From Buchnera aphidicola (Aphis nasturtii) (GTDB lineage: Bacteria > Pseudomonadota > Gammaproteobacteria > Enterobacterales > Enterobacteriaceae), in NCBI RefSeq assembly GCF_005083345.1, contig NZ_CP034888.1, positions 62,001 through 126,000 of the forward strand: a stretch of 64,000 bases of DNA. The letters are read 5' to 3'. The notes under the pieces were generated by a model. That model worked only from the letters and a program-made list of their open reading frames with translations. It ran no database searches and was not told where the DNA came from. The number at the start of each line of letters is the position of its first letter. Within the stretch, counting starts at the first letter, position 1. Positions 1 to 11,858 of this stretch are shown here, piece after piece. Both the position numbers and the translations under genes were made by a program.

Positions 1-195
1 TTATAGTGTTTAAATTAATCATTGAATAAGCGTTATTTTTTATAGAAAATAAATCCTATCTTAATTAATATTATATTGTAAAGTATCATCTTTTAAATGG
101 AATTATTTTTTTATAAGTAAATTTATTTTTCATGGTTTAATTTTATTTTATTATTCAGTTTTAAATTATTTAATATCAAATGAATAGGTATAGAA

Positions 196-1212
196 ATGAA
201 AGTATTAGGTATTGAAACATCTTGTGATGATACTGGTTTAGCTGTTTATGATAACGCTCAAGGTTTATTAATAAATGAATTATACAATCAAAAAAAAATA
301 CATGCTAATTATGGCGGAATTATTCCTGAGTTAGCATCACGTGAACATTCAAAAAAAATAATTTTTTTGATAGATAAAATTTTTAAAAAAATAAATATGA
401 AGAAAGATATTAATCTTATTGCATATACTGCGGGGCCTGGTTTAGTTGGTTCTTTATTAGTTGGCGCAACATTTGCTTGTTCTTTAGGTTTTGCTTTAAA
501 TATTCCTGTTTTACCTATTAATCATATGGAAGCGCATTTATTATCACCAATGTTAGAGTGTAAGTCAATAACATTTCCTTTTATTGGATTATTGGTATCT
601 GGTAAGCATACTCAAATTATTGCTGCTTACAAATTAGGAAAATATGAAATTCTTGGTAATTCATTGGATGATGCTGCAGGCGAAGCTTTCGATAAAATAT
701 CAAAGTTATTAAATTTAAAATATCCAAATGGTCGTGAATTATCTAATTTAGCAGAAAAAGGTATAAAAATGAATTTACAATTTCCTCGTCCTATGAAAAA
801 TCATTCTAATTTAAATTTTAGTTTTTCAGGATTAAAAACTTTTACTGCTGATATGATTAAAAATAAAAATTTAAATTTTCAACAAAAAGCAAATGTTGCA
901 AAAGCCTTTGAAGATGCAGTGATTGACATATTGTTGATTAAAACACAAAAAGCTTTGCGTCAAAAAAAATGGAGTAATTTAGTTATAGCCGGAGGTGTAA
1001 GTGCAAACAAATTATTACGTAAAAAATCGGAAGTGATGATGAGAAAAGTTTTTAATGGAAAAGTGTTTTATGCTTCTTCAAAATTTTGCACAGATAATGG
1101 TGCAATGATTGCTTATTTAGGATCATTATATTATAACAAAAAAAATTTTTCTTCTTCATTAGAAATTTTAGTTAAACCAAAATGGTCTTTAGATAATTTA
1201 TCTGTATTGTAA
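196..1212 (+). CDS. tsaD: tRNA N6-threonylcarbamoyladenosine transferase subunit TsaD
   Basis: TsaD transfers the threonylcarbamoyl group onto A37 of ANN-decoding tRNAs, working with TsaB, TsaC and TsaE in the cytoplasm. The 338-residue protein has the family length and opens with MKVLGIETSCDDT, the ASKHA-fold phosphate motif. The metal-binding HMEAHLL sequence lies near residue 111 and the C-terminal CTDNGAMIAYLG motif is intact. The ATG is the first in-frame start and gives the expected N-terminus. The gene converges on ribB with only 22 bases between the stop codons. Bases 1-195 upstream are A/T-rich and hold no recognisable gene. Identification is near certain. Confidence 0.97.
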   Translation: MKVLGIETSCDDTGLAVYDNAQGLLINELYNQKKIHANYGGIIPELASREHSKKIIFLIDKIFKKINMKKDINLIAYTAGPGLVGSLLVGATFACSLGFALNIPVLPINHMEAHLLSPMLECKSITFPFIGLLVSGKHTQIIAAYKLGKYEILGNSLDDAAGEAFDKISKLLNLKYPNGRELSNLAEKGIKMNLQFPRPMKNHSNLNFSFSGLKTFTADMIKNKNLNFQQKANVAKAFEDAVIDILLIKTQKALRQKKWSNLVIAGGVSANKLLRKKSEVMMRKVFNGKVFYASSKFCTDNGAMIAYLGSLYYNKKNFSSSLEILVKPKWSLDNLSVL

Positions 1213-1234
1213 TAAAGCAGAATTTTTTGAAAAT

Positions 1235-1873
1235 TTATTTGTTTTTAATATATAGAATTAAATCTTTTATAGTTAATACCGTCATTTTTTTTTCTTTTGA
1301 AAATTTTATAATTTCAGGTACACGAGACATTGATCCATCTTTATTAGTAAGCTCACAGATTACTCCAGCTGGTTTAAAACCAGCGAGTGAAACTATTTCA
1401 ATAGCTGCTTCTGTATGACCAGCTCTTGCTAAAATCCCCCCTGGATCAGCTCTTAAAGGAAATACGTGACCTGGTCGATTCAAATCACTAGGCTTAGCAT
1501 CATCTGCTATAGCTGTTTTTATAGTTGTCAATCTATCTTGAGCTGAAACACCTGTAGAAACACCTTTTGAAGCTTCTATTGTAACTGTAAATCCTGTTCG
1601 ATAAGTACTTGTATTATTTTTTACCATCATAGGTAAATGTAATTTTTTACGTTTAGATTCTGTTATGCATAAACATACAATACCACTACCGTGCCGAATT
1701 GTTAAAGCCATTTGTTCAACTGTCATGTTTTCACACGCAAAAACAAGATCTCCTTCATTTTCTCTATTTTCATCATCGAGTATTATCACCCCTTGTCCAG
1801 ATTTAAGAGCTAATATTCCTTTTTTTACACGTTCTATAGGGTTTCCAAATTCACAAAGTAGTTTATGATTCAT
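1235..1873 (-). CDS. ribB: 3,4-dihydroxy-2-butanone 4-phosphate synthase RibB
   Basis: RibB converts ribulose 5-phosphate to the four-carbon riboflavin precursor plus formate. The acidic [14 protein letters not shown] motif, [13 protein letters not shown], and [11 protein letters not shown] with GHTEAAIE are all present, so the active site looks intact. I place the start at 1873 ([12 protein letters not shown]), which matches the enterobacterial N-terminus and gives 212 residues; an in-frame ATG at 1891 would add six unmatched residues. ribE, the last step of the pathway, is at 53.3 kb. No FMN-riboswitch-like sequence is visible in the upstream bases. Confidence 0.96.
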   Translation of the reverse strand: MNHKLLCEFGNPIERVKKGILALKSGQGVIILDDENRENEGDLVFACENMTVEQMALTIRHGSGIVCLCITESKRKKLHLPMMVKNNTSTYRTGFTVTIEASKGVSTGVSAQDRLTTIKTAIADDAKPSDLNRPGHVFPLRADPGGILARAGHTEAAIEIVSLAGFKPAGVICELTNKDGSMSRVPEIIKFSKEKKMTVLTIKDLILYIKNK

Positions 1874-2020
1874 TTTGAAAATCTTATTCAATTAAGCTAG
1901 TGAATAAATCATTTTAAAACAATTGTATATATAAAATAACTTACAAAGTAAATAATTACATTATATCTTGAATACAAGTTAAGAGCAATCTTAAAATATA
2001 TTATTCAAAAAAATATATTT

Positions 2021-2058
2021 TTTATATCTAAGTATTATATGTAATATTTAGATATAAA
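2021..2058. terminator. 17-bp hairpin beyond hldE, likely terminator
   Basis: Eleven perfect pairs, a G-T position and five more pairs enclose a four-base TATG loop. It begins 24 bases beyond the hldE stop codon and is the strongest structure between hldE and ribB. The G-U pair and the T-rich run (2059-2070) favour the plus strand, while the gene that needs a terminator, hldE, is on the minus strand. It may act in both directions. The rest of this spacer shows nothing recognisable. Confidence 0.5.
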
Positions 2059-2081
2059 ATTTATTTTTTTTAAATGTTTTA

Positions 2082-3026
2082 TTACATATTTAAAACTGTG
2101 TTTAACTCATTGATATTTAGTGTTTCAGTTCCTATTTTGTTTATTACTATACTTGCACCGATATTAGCATAAAAACATGATTCCTCTAAAGAATAACCTG
2201 TAGCTAAAGCAGAGGCAATAATAGAAATTACTGTATCACCTGCACCTGTAACATCGGATGCGATTTTAGAGATCGCTGGAAAATGTATTGGTTTTTTTTC
2301 ACGTTGAAATAATGTCATACCATTTTTAGATCGAGTCACTAATAGTGCTGATAAATTTAATTCAGATACTAATTTAATTCCTCTTGTTAATATTTGTTTT
2401 TCTTCGTGACATTTTCCTACTATTTGCTCAAATTCAGAAAGATTAGGTGTTAATAAGCTAGCTCCAGAATATTTTTTAAAATCTATTCCTTTTGGGTCTA
2501 TAAGTATATGAATAGACATTTTTTTTGCTAAACTAATAATTTTTTTAATATGAAATAGAGTACCCTTTGCATAATCTGATAGTACTAAAACTTTATAATA
2601 TTTTAATGAATTTATAATTTTTTTATATAATAAATTAAAATTATTAAAAATATATTTTTCTTCAAAATCCAATCGTATTAGTTGTTTTTTTTCTGATATA
2701 ATTCTAATTTTTTTAATTGTTTGACTATTTTTTATGCTGATTAAATCAGAGCAAATGTTTATATGTTTAAGAAGTTGTTTTAATTTTATACCTTCAATAT
2801 CTTCACCAATTAATCCAATTATTTTACATTTCCCCCCTATTTCTGCAATATTTTTTGCTACGTTTCCTGCTCCGCCTGGTTGTTCTATAATTTTTTCAAT
2901 TAACGCAACAGGCATTGATTGTTCTGCTACCATATAATAATTTTTACTATACCAATAACAATCTAATATTAAATCTCCAACTACAAGCACAAGTGCATTA
3001 TTGAAATCAATAATTTTTTTTTTCAT
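2082..3026 (-). CDS. hldE: HldE kinase domain only (heptose-7-phosphate kinase), adenylyltransferase domain absent
   Basis: HldE makes the ADP-heptose precursor of lipopolysaccharide core and is normally a two-domain protein of about 477 residues. This 314-residue product matches the N-terminal PfkB-type kinase: [16 protein letters not shown] near residue 50 and the catalytic DVTGAGDT near residue 261. It stops after the residues equivalent to the end of the kinase domain ([16 protein letters not shown]). The cytidylyltransferase-like C-terminal half, with its HxGH motif, is not encoded in the 190 bases downstream. The start codon is followed by ten A residues (3014-3023) that stay in frame. 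Either the kinase has another use or this is a decaying gene. Family is sure, function uncertain. Confidence 0.88.
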   Translation of the reverse strand: MKKKIIDFNNALVLVVGDLILDCYWYSKNYYMVAEQSMPVALIEKIIEQPGGAGNVAKNIAEIGGKCKIIGLIGEDIEGIKLKQLLKHINICSDLISIKNSQTIKKIRIISEKKQLIRLDFEEKYIFNNFNLLYKKIINSLKYYKVLVLSDYAKGTLFHIKKIISLAKKMSIHILIDPKGIDFKKYSGASLLTPNLSEFEQIVGKCHEEKQILTRGIKLVSELNLSALLVTRSKNGMTLFQREKKPIHFPAISKIASDVTGAGDTVISIIASALATGYSLEESCFYANIGASIVINKIGTETLNINELNTVLNM

Positions 3027-3190
3027 CGTGAATCCTTTAAGATGTTATCAAAATAATTATTATTTTATATATTAATATTATCTATAAAATTATTATAGTA
3101 TTTAATTATTACAAATAATTTTTAAACATTTAAGTATTTTATATTTTTTTTATTGAAAAAATATTTTATTTTTATTATGAGAAAATTTTT

Positions 3191-4435
3191 ATGAAAATAT
3201 ATTTAGTTGGTGGCGCTGTTCGTGATCAATTATTAAATTTACCAATTAAAGATAGAGATTGGGTAGTAGTAGGAGCTACTAAAGAAATGCTGTTAAAACA
3301 AAATTTTCAACAAGTTGGTAAAGATTTTCCAGTTTTTTTACATCCAGAAACGCATGAAGAATATGCTTTAGCGAGAAAAGAAAGAAAATCAGGTAAAGGT
3401 TATACTAGTTTTCACACTAATTTTAGTTCAAATATCACTTTAGAAGAGGATTTAATTAGGCGTGATTTAACAATTAATGCAATTGCTCAAGATAAGTTTG
3501 GAAATTATATCGATCCCTACCAAGGTAAACAAGATTTAGAATATCGTATATTGCGTCATGTTTCAGAATCTTTTATTGAAGATCCATTACGTGTTTTACG
3601 CACAGCAAGATTTGCGGCTAAATTAATGCATTTAGGATTTCGTGTTGCTAAAGAAACTATACTTTTAATGCGTAAAATAGTTAAAAAAGGAGAACTACTA
3701 CATTTAACTATAAATAGAATTTGGCGTGAAACTGAAAAAGCATTTACAACCAAGAATCCACATGTTTATTTTCAAGTATTGCATGCTTGTGGAGGACTTA
3801 AGTTAATATTTCCAGAGATATATTTTTTATATCAAAAGGAATTATTTTTTACAAATTCTTTTAATCATTTAAATAATTTTTTTTTATTAAAAGGTTTATC
3901 TAAAATATCTATTTTAACTCAAGATATTTCTATACGTTTTGCCTATTTATTTCAGTTTTTTTCTTTAAATGTAAGCGATATATTTGATAGAAAATTTTAC
4001 GATAAAGTTGCTGCATCTATTGTTAAAAATTTTTGTAATCGTTTAAATATTCCCACATATATTAAAGACGTAGCTATATTGAGTACTGGTTTTTATAATT
4101 TTTTAACTTTAATAAACTACCAATCTTCTAAAGACATTGTAAATTTTTTCTGTAAGATAGATGCCTGGAGAAAACCAGATCGTATTAAAAAATTTTCATT
4201 TTTAAGTAATTTTAACCTTTTAGATAATACATTAAACAAGCATACATTAAATAATATTGCTAATATTAATTTATCACCTGGTTTATTTTTAGAAAAATCT
4301 TTTCATATTCTGCAAAATATATGTATTAAGTCAATTTTACAACAAGGTTTAAAAGGAAATCAAATAAAATATGAATTAAATAGAGTAAGAATTAAAAAAT
4401 TAGATTTATGGAGAATGAAAAATTTTAAAAAATGA
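3191..4435 (+). CDS. cca: CCA-adding tRNA nucleotidyltransferase, HD active site lost
   Basis: Cca builds or repairs the 3' CCA of tRNAs. The nucleotidyltransferase core is intact: GGAVRDQLLNLPIKDRDW at residues 7-24 with the metal-binding DRD, and RRDLTINAIAQD at 90-101. The protein has the usual length (414 residues). The C-terminal HD phosphohydrolase centre is gone: E. coli RFAALCHDLGKG aligns with RFAYLFQFFSLN at 249-260, so the HD pair has become QF. None of the four tRNA genes in this window encodes CCA, so the polymerase activity must be needed. It converges on uppP. Confidence 0.97.
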   Translation: MKIYLVGGAVRDQLLNLPIKDRDWVVVGATKEMLLKQNFQQVGKDFPVFLHPETHEEYALARKERKSGKGYTSFHTNFSSNITLEEDLIRRDLTINAIAQDKFGNYIDPYQGKQDLEYRILRHVSESFIEDPLRVLRTARFAAKLMHLGFRVAKETILLMRKIVKKGELLHLTINRIWRETEKAFTTKNPHVYFQVLHACGGLKLIFPEIYFLYQKELFFTNSFNHLNNFFLLKGLSKISILTQDISIRFAYLFQFFSLNVSDIFDRKFYDKVAASIVKNFCNRLNIPTYIKDVAILSTGFYNFLTLINYQSSKDIVNFFCKIDAWRKPDRIKKFSFLSNFNLLDNTLNKHTLNNIANINLSPGLFLEKSFHILQNICIKSILQQGLKGNQIKYELNRVRIKKLDLWRMKNFKK

Positions 4436-4461
4436 TTTGAATAATATTTATGTATTATTTA

Positions 4462-5253
4462 CTAATTTATAAAATAAATTAAACTAGCTAATATAAAACG
4501 ATAGAATCCAAAAATTTTTAATGAAATTTTATTAAGCATTTTAATTAGTTTTTTAATAGAAAGTAAAGAAATGATTAAAGATATAAAAAACCCACTTAAA
4601 TAATATGGTATATAATTGATATTTATATTATTTATATTTTTTATTAAATCTAACATCGATGCTCCTATCGTCAAAGGTATTGAAATAATAAAAGAAAAAT
4701 CTATTGCAACAGTACGTTCTATACCTAATAATATTGCACTACCTATAGTAGCACCTGATCTTGAAAACCCTGGGTATAAACATAGTGTTTCAAAGCATCC
4801 AATAATAAATGATTGCAACAAACTTATATCATAAATAGAATTAATTTTAGCTTTCTTAGGTTTGAACACTTCAGAAATAAAAAGGAAAAGACCCCCAAAA
4901 ATTAATGCGTACATAATATTTTGAGTCTTAAATAACAATTTGATATCTTTATAAAATATAAAACCTAAAGATACTGTAGGTATAAGAGATATTAAAATAT
5001 GAATATTTTTTGTTCTTTTTTTTTGCTTTTTAAATTTTATTAAATTTATTATTTTTTTAAAAAAAAATATTAATATTGCTATTGCTGAACCAAATTGAAC
5101 AAAGATTTTTAATACATCTGTATTTTTATTTAATATACCTAGCCAATGACTAATAATTACTATATGACCTGTTGATGAAATAGGTAGAAATTCTGTTATT
5201 CCTTCTATTACTCCAGTAATGATAGGAATAATTAATTTATAAATATAAAACAT
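4462..5253 (-). CDS. uppP: Undecaprenyl-diphosphate phosphatase UppP (BacA)
   Basis: UppP removes a phosphate from undecaprenyl diphosphate to recycle the lipid carrier for peptidoglycan synthesis. It is a polytopic inner-membrane protein. The 263-residue product carries both family signatures: EGITEFLPISSTGH near the N-terminus, holding the catalytic Glu and His, and PGFSRSGATI near residue 160, holding the catalytic Arg. Several hydrophobic segments of about 20 residues run through the length. It lies on the minus strand after crr, with a hairpin terminator between, and converges on cca. Confidence 0.95.
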   Translation of the reverse strand: MFYIYKLIIPIITGVIEGITEFLPISSTGHIVIISHWLGILNKNTDVLKIFVQFGSAIAILIFFFKKIINLIKFKKQKKRTKNIHILISLIPTVSLGFIFYKDIKLLFKTQNIMYALIFGGLFLFISEVFKPKKAKINSIYDISLLQSFIIGCFETLCLYPGFSRSGATIGSAILLGIERTVAIDFSFIISIPLTIGASMLDLIKNINNININYIPYYLSGFFISLIISLLSIKKLIKMLNKISLKIFGFYRFILASLIYFIN

Positions 5254-5273
5254 TTATGTTCTCTTATTCAGAT

Positions 5274-5302
5274 AAAACGGTACTAAATAATAGCACCGTT
5301 TT
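5274..5302 (-). terminator. Rho-independent terminator of ptsI-crr
   Basis: AAAACGGT pairs with ACCGTTTT, followed by one G-U pair and CTA/TAG, around a five-base TTATT loop. The G-U pair forms only in the minus-strand RNA (it would be A-C on plus), which assigns the structure to the crr transcript. It begins 14 bases beyond the crr stop and separates crr from uppP. Confidence 0.75.
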
Positions 5303-5315
5303 TATTTTTTAAGAA

Positions 5316-5819
5316 TTAATTATATAAAGACATAATTATTGTCTCACCGGCGATAATAGAACCTGATGATTTCTCTATTTTTTTAAAATTTTCCATATTA
5401 GATATTACTACAGGGGTTAAAATAGAACGTGCTTTTTTTTCTAATACATTTAAATCACACAATATAATAGTATCTCCTATTTTTACTTTTTGATTATTTT
5501 GTGCTATTTGTTTGAAACCTTCTCCTTTTAGCTTTACTGTGTCAATTCCAAAATGTACAAATAATTCTACTCCATCCTCTGAAAGAATTGAAAAAGCATG
5601 TTTACTCTCAAGTATTCTACCAATAGTTCCATTAATTGGTGATAGCATTTTATTGCCTGATGGTTTAATTGCAATACCATCACCTACAATTTTTTTTGAA
5701 AACACTACATCTGGTACATCTTCAATATTTATTATTTCACCTGATATAGGTGCAAAAATTTCTATTTTTTTTAAAAAATTAGATTTTTTTCTATTAAAAA
5801 AATCTGATAGTAAACTCAT
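5316..5819 (-). CDS. crr: PTS glucose-specific EIIA component (EIIA-Glc)
   Basis: EIIA-Glc receives phosphate from HPr and passes it to sugar-specific EIIBC permeases. The 167-residue protein keeps both histidines of the active site: SKHAFSI, corresponding to His75, and [14 protein letters not shown], corresponding to His90. The adjacent [11 protein letters not shown] and PINGTIGRI stretches also match. It is the last gene of ptsH-ptsI-crr, 58 bases after ptsI, and ends in a clear hairpin. Its regulatory partners in E. coli, such as adenylate cyclase, are not in this window. Confidence 0.97.
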   Translation of the reverse strand: MSLLSDFFNRKKSNFLKKIEIFAPISGEIINIEDVPDVVFSKKIVGDGIAIKPSGNKMLSPINGTIGRILESKHAFSILSEDGVELFVHFGIDTVKLKGEGFKQIAQNNQKVKIGDTIILCDLNVLEKKARSILTPVVISNMENFKKIEKSSGSIIAGETIIMSLYN

Positions 5820-5877
5820 TTTATTCTCCTAAATACTTCTATCATGAATTTTTTTATTTTTAAAGTTACATGACCCC

Positions 5878-7587
5878 TTAATTAAATTTATTTAATAAAT
5901 TAAATATTTCTTTTGTTGTAGGTAAATTTAATATTTTTTTAGCTAAATTTTGAGCCTTTGAAAAAGATATTTTTCGAATTTTTTCTTTAATTTTAGGAAT
6001 ACTAGTTGAACTCATACTAAATTCATCTAAACCCATACCTAATAAAAGAACGGTAATACGTTCGTCTCCTGCTAATTCTCCACACATACCAGTCCATTTT
6101 CCATATTTATGTGAAATATCGATAACTTTTTTAATTAATTTCAATACGGATGGGCTTATAGGATTATATAAATGTGAAATTAAATCGTTGCCTCGATCGA
6201 CAGCTAAAGTGTACTGTGTTAAATCATTAGTACCAATGCTAAAAAAATCTACTTCTTTTATTAAATATTCGGCTATTATTGCTGATGCAGGAGTTTCTAT
6301 CATAATGCCAATTTTAATATTTTTATCAAATAATATATTATTATTATCTAATTGATTTTGTAGTATTTTAATTTCGTTTTTTAATATTCTAATTTCCTCT
6401 ACAGATATAATCATGGGAAACAAAATGTATATTTTACCAAAAGCAGAAGCTCTAAGTATAGCTTTTAATTGAGTATGTAGAATTTCTTTTCTATCCATCG
6501 AAATACGTATAGCTCTCCATCCAAGAAATGGATTATCTTCTTTTGGAAGATTCATATATGGGAGATCTTTATCGCCACCAATATCCATAGTTCTTATAAT
6601 CACTGATTTATTTTCCATAGTTTCTGCAATTTCTTTATATGCTTGAAATTGCTCTTGCTCAGTTGGCAATGTATTACGACCCATAAATAAAAATTCCGTT
6701 CGGTATAAACCAATACATTCAGCACCATTTTTTTTTGCTGATTCAATATCTTGAATGTGTCCAATATTAGAACCAATTTTAATATTATGCCCATCAATTG
6801 TAGTTGCTGGTAAATTTTTTAATTTTTTAAAACTATTTTTTGTAAAAAAATAGTTCTTTTCCACTTTTCTTTTTTCTTTTATTAACTCAGTGGAAGGATT
6901 GATAAAAATTTGATTATTAATTGAATCTAAAATAATATAGTCATAGTTTTTTACTTTACTTGTGATATCTCCAGTACCTACAATTGCAGGTATTTCAAGC
7001 GATCTTGCCATAATTGAAGTATGCGATGTTGGACCACCTAAATCTGTAATAAATCCTAAGATATATTTCAAATTAACTTGTGCAGTTTCTGAAGGAGTTA
7101 GATCTTTTGAAATTAAAATTACTTTATTTCGTATATTATTTAAATCAACAATATTAATATTAAGTATATTTTTTAATAAACGTAAACCAATATCTCTTAC
7201 ATCAATTGCTCTATTTTTTAAATATTCATCTTTTATTTTTTCTAATGTTTTAGCTTGTGCATTAATCACATATTCGGTTGCTTCTGCTGCTGATATTCTC
7301 TTTTCTTTAATCAAGTCTATTATTTCTTTTTCTAGTTCTTCATCTTCAAGAAGCATAATATGACCTTCAAAAATACCTGCTTGTTTTGTTCCGAATTTTT
7401 GTTCTGTAATTAATTTTATTTCTGTTAATTGGTTTACTGATTTTTGTCGTCCATTGAAAAATTTATTTATTTCTATTTGAATATTTTCAACAGAAATTAT
7501 TTTCCGGTTGATGACAATATCTTCATTTTTCAATAAAAGCGCATTGCCAAAAGCTATACCCGGTGATGCTAAAATGCCTGAAATCAT
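5878..7587 (-). CDS. ptsI: Phosphoenolpyruvate-protein phosphotransferase (PTS enzyme I)
   Basis: Enzyme I takes phosphate from phosphoenolpyruvate and hands it to HPr. The phosphorylated histidine sits in [21 protein letters not shown] near residue 190. The C-terminal PEP-binding barrel shows [24 protein letters not shown] and [16 protein letters not shown], and the catalytic cysteine region [12 protein letters not shown] is present. Length is 569 residues against about 575 in E. coli. It follows ptsH after a 152-base spacer that contains a hairpin, longer than the spacing usual in enterobacteria. Confidence 0.97.
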   Translation of the reverse strand: MISGILASPGIAFGNALLLKNEDIVINRKIISVENIQIEINKFFNGRQKSVNQLTEIKLITEQKFGTKQAGIFEGHIMLLEDEELEKEIIDLIKEKRISAAEATEYVINAQAKTLEKIKDEYLKNRAIDVRDIGLRLLKNILNINIVDLNNIRNKVILISKDLTPSETAQVNLKYILGFITDLGGPTSHTSIMARSLEIPAIVGTGDITSKVKNYDYIILDSINNQIFINPSTELIKEKRKVEKNYFFTKNSFKKLKNLPATTIDGHNIKIGSNIGHIQDIESAKKNGAECIGLYRTEFLFMGRNTLPTEQEQFQAYKEIAETMENKSVIIRTMDIGGDKDLPYMNLPKEDNPFLGWRAIRISMDRKEILHTQLKAILRASAFGKIYILFPMIISVEEIRILKNEIKILQNQLDNNNILFDKNIKIGIMIETPASAIIAEYLIKEVDFFSIGTNDLTQYTLAVDRGNDLISHLYNPISPSVLKLIKKVIDISHKYGKWTGMCGELAGDERITVLLLGMGLDEFSMSSTSIPKIKEKIRKISFSKAQNLAKKILNLPTTKEIFNLLNKFN

Positions 7588-7675
7588 AACATTACCTTTA
7601 ACTATAAATTTGATATTTGTTTCAGAGAGGAAAACATTGAATGTCAGGCGAATATATTTTTTTTATAAGAGTAAT

Positions 7676-7699
7676 CCGGAAGTAGTATAAAACCTCCGG
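7676..7699. terminator. Hairpin in the ptsH-ptsI spacer, possible attenuator
   Basis: CCGGAGGT pairs with ACTTCCGG (minus strand, one G-U pair) around an eight-base loop. It is one of the most G+C-rich pieces of non-coding DNA in the window. On the minus strand no T run follows immediately, while on the plus strand TATTTTTAT follows. It could lower read-through into ptsI or protect the ptsH message end. The role is inferred. Confidence 0.4.
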
Positions 7700-7739
7700 T
7701 ATTTTTATAAAAATTCATAAATTATTTTTTAATTATGAT

Positions 7740-7997
7740 TTATTCTAATTCTGTCATTATTTTAGATAAATGTTTAATAGCTTCTTTTTCATCTTTTCCT
7801 TCTGCAGATAACGTAATTGAACTTCCATAAACTAAACCAAGTGTTTGAATTTTAAATAAACTTTTTGCATTAACAGATTTTCCATTATAAATAATATAAA
7901 TATCAGAAAGAAATTTTTTTGCTTCTTTTACAAATTCAGCTGCAGGTCGAGTATGTAATCCATGTGATGCGGTAATTTTTATTTCGTTTTGAAACAT
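7740..7997 (-). CDS. ptsH: PTS phosphocarrier protein HPr
   Basis: HPr shuttles phosphate from enzyme I to EIIA. The 85-residue protein has exactly the family length. The active histidine is in [19 protein letters not shown] (His15) and the [15 protein letters not shown] stretch around Ser46 is conserved. An AAGGAA ribosome-binding site lies just before the ATG. It is first of the pts group and is separated from cysK by a strong terminator, so it must have its own promoter between 7998 and 8063. I could not assign -10 and -35 boxes there with confidence. Confidence 0.97.
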   Translation of the reverse strand: MFQNEIKITASHGLHTRPAAEFVKEAKKFLSDIYIIYNGKSVNAKSLFKIQTLGLVYGSSITLSAEGKDEKEAIKHLSKIMTELE

Positions 7998-8063
7998 TTT
8001 TTTTCCTTAGTAATATTCAATTTGAGAGGGTATCTCTATTTTAAATCTTAAAATTTAAATGTT

Positions 8064-8118
8064 AAAATACAACTTCTATAATAAAATTTATTATGTCTTA
8101 TTAAAGAAGTTGTATTTT
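8064..8118 (-). terminator. Terminator of cysK, 14-bp perfect stem
   Basis: AAAATACAACTTCT (8064-8077) is perfectly complementary to 8105-8118, enclosing 27 bases that contain a small secondary A/T hairpin. The structure begins directly at the cysK stop codon. Perfect pairing over 14 positions that include G and C residues is unlikely by chance in this DNA. In enterobacteria too, cysK and ptsH are adjacent but separately transcribed. Confidence 0.75.
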
Positions 8119-9087
8119 TTAGTGTTTATTTATATTTTGAAATGATGTAGTAAACAGTTCTGTACTTAAATAACGTTCTCCAGAAGAAGGAAGTATTACT
8201 ACTATTTTTTTATTTAAAAATTTTTTTTGATTTTGTATTTTTATAGCTGCGGCGATAGCAGCACCAGAAGAAATACCAGCTAATATTCCTTCTTGTTGCA
8301 TTATCTTTTGAGCATATAATATTGATTCTTCACTTGATACTGTTATCACTTTGTCAATTAAACTTAAATCTAAGTTTTTTGGAATAAAACCAGCTCCGAT
8401 ACCTTGAATTTTATGTAATCCAGGTTTTATTTTTTCTCCTGATAAAAATTGGCTAATTACAGGTGATTCTAAGGGTTCTACAGCAATACTAATAAAATCT
8501 TTTTTACCTTTGATGTTTTTTATATATCTTGTAATCCCTGTAATTGTACCACCTGTTCCTACTCCGGAAATTAATATGTCTATGTTTCCATTTGTATCAT
8601 TCCAAATCTCTGGCCCAGTAGTATTTTCATGTATTTCTGGATTAGCAGGGTTTTCAAATTGTTTTAATAAAAAATATTTTTTTTTATTTAAAGATACAAT
8701 TTCATTTGCTTTAGAAATTGCGCCTTTCATCCCATTTGCACTATCTGTTAAAATTAATTTTGCGCCTAAAGATGTTAAAAGTTTTTTTCTCTCCATTGAC
8801 ATGGATTCTGGCATTGTAAGAACTAAATTATAATTTCGAGCAGCCGCAACGTATGCTAAAGCTATTCCTGTATTTCCACTTGTAGCTTCAATTAGTGTAA
8901 TATTTTTATTTAAATTTCCTTTTTTTTCTGCATCCCATATCATATTAGCACCAATTCTACATTTCACACTAAAACTTGGATTTCTAGACTCTATTTTTGC
9001 TAAAATATTTCCATTTCCTATTTTGTTTAAGCGAACAATTGGTGTGTTACCAATGGTGAATGAATTATCTTTATATATTTTACTCAT
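8119..9087 (-). CDS. cysK: Cysteine synthase A (O-acetylserine sulfhydrylase)
   Basis: CysK makes cysteine from O-acetylserine and sulfide using pyridoxal phosphate. The cofactor lysine is Lys42 in [14 protein letters not shown]. The substrate loop [10 protein letters not shown] and the phosphate-binding [10 protein letters not shown] are intact, as is the closing [12 protein letters not shown]. Length is 322 residues against 323 in E. coli. In E. coli cysK is followed by cysZ, zipA and ligA. Here a 418-base gene-free stretch on its upstream side leads directly to ligA. Confidence 0.97.
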   Translation of the reverse strand: MSKIYKDNSFTIGNTPIVRLNKIGNGNILAKIESRNPSFSVKCRIGANMIWDAEKKGNLNKNITLIEATSGNTGIALAYVAAARNYNLVLTMPESMSMERKKLLTSLGAKLILTDSANGMKGAISKANEIVSLNKKKYFLLKQFENPANPEIHENTTGPEIWNDTNGNIDILISGVGTGGTITGITRYIKNIKGKKDFISIAVEPLESPVISQFLSGEKIKPGLHKIQGIGAGFIPKNLDLSLIDKVITVSSEESILYAQKIMQQEGILAGISSGAAIAAAIKIQNQKKFLNKKIVVILPSSGERYLSTELFTTSFQNINKH

Positions 9088-11521
<2,434 letters not shown>

Positions 11522-11533
11522 ATTTTTTATTTT

Positions 11534-11606
11534 TGGGTCGTGCAGGATTTGAACCTGCGACCAATTGATTAAAAGTCAACTGCTCTACCAACTGAGCTAA
11601 CGACCC
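11534..11606 (-). tRNA. tRNA-Lys, anticodon UUU
   Basis: A complete 73-base cloverleaf: acceptor GGGTCGT with ACGACCC, D arm GCTC/GAGC, anticodon loop CTTTTAA, and a T arm with TTCGAAT. The discriminator base is A, and CCA is not encoded. It is the second gene of a pair with tRNA-Val, nine bases away, as in the valine-lysine tRNA cluster beside gltX in E. coli. Confidence 0.97.
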
Positions 11607-11615
11607 AAATTTTTT

Positions 11616-11688
11616 TGGGTGATGACGGACTTGAACCGCCGACTTCCTCCGTGTAAAGGAGGAGCTCTACCAACTGAGCTAATCACCC
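11616..11688 (-). tRNA. tRNA-Val, anticodon UAC
   Basis: A complete 73-base cloverleaf: acceptor GGGTGAT with ATCACCC, D arm GCTC/GAGC, anticodon stem CCTCC/GGAGG with loop TTTACAC, and T loop TTCAAGT. The discriminator is A and no CCA is encoded. It is transcribed first in the tRNA-Val to tRNA-Lys pair from the promoter at 11702-11729. Confidence 0.97.
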
Positions 11689-11701
11689 TGTTATGACTTA
11701 T

Positions 11702-11729
11702 ATTGTAAAGATAAGAAAAATAGAGTCAA
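11702..11729 (-). promoter_or_regulatory. Sigma-70-type promoter for tRNA-Val and tRNA-Lys
   Basis: On the minus strand, TTGACT at 11729-11724 and TACAAT at 11707-11702 are 16 bases apart, and the -10 box lies 13 bases before the first base of the tRNA. Both boxes are one base from consensus. No Fis- or UP-like element can be told apart in the surrounding A/T-rich DNA. Confidence 0.7.
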
Positions 11730-11858
11730 TCTTTTTTTTTAAAAGATTATTCATTTGTTGTAATTTTAATCGTTATGATGAAATAGTTATCTATATTTGT
11801 TATATATAAAATTTATTTTAAAATTTATATAGATCTTTTAAAATATTTCAAGGAATAT

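Noticed and set aside
1227-1418. Plus-strand open frame opposite ribB
   Set aside because: It is antisense to the well-conserved ribB 3' end, has no ribosome-binding site and resembles no family.
4616-4834. Plus-strand open frame inside uppP
   Set aside because: It mirrors conserved UppP motifs on the opposite strand and has no independent support.
6962-7363. 133-codon plus-strand frame inside ptsI
   Set aside because: It is a shadow of enzyme I; frames opposite Lys/Ile-rich genes stay open by composition.
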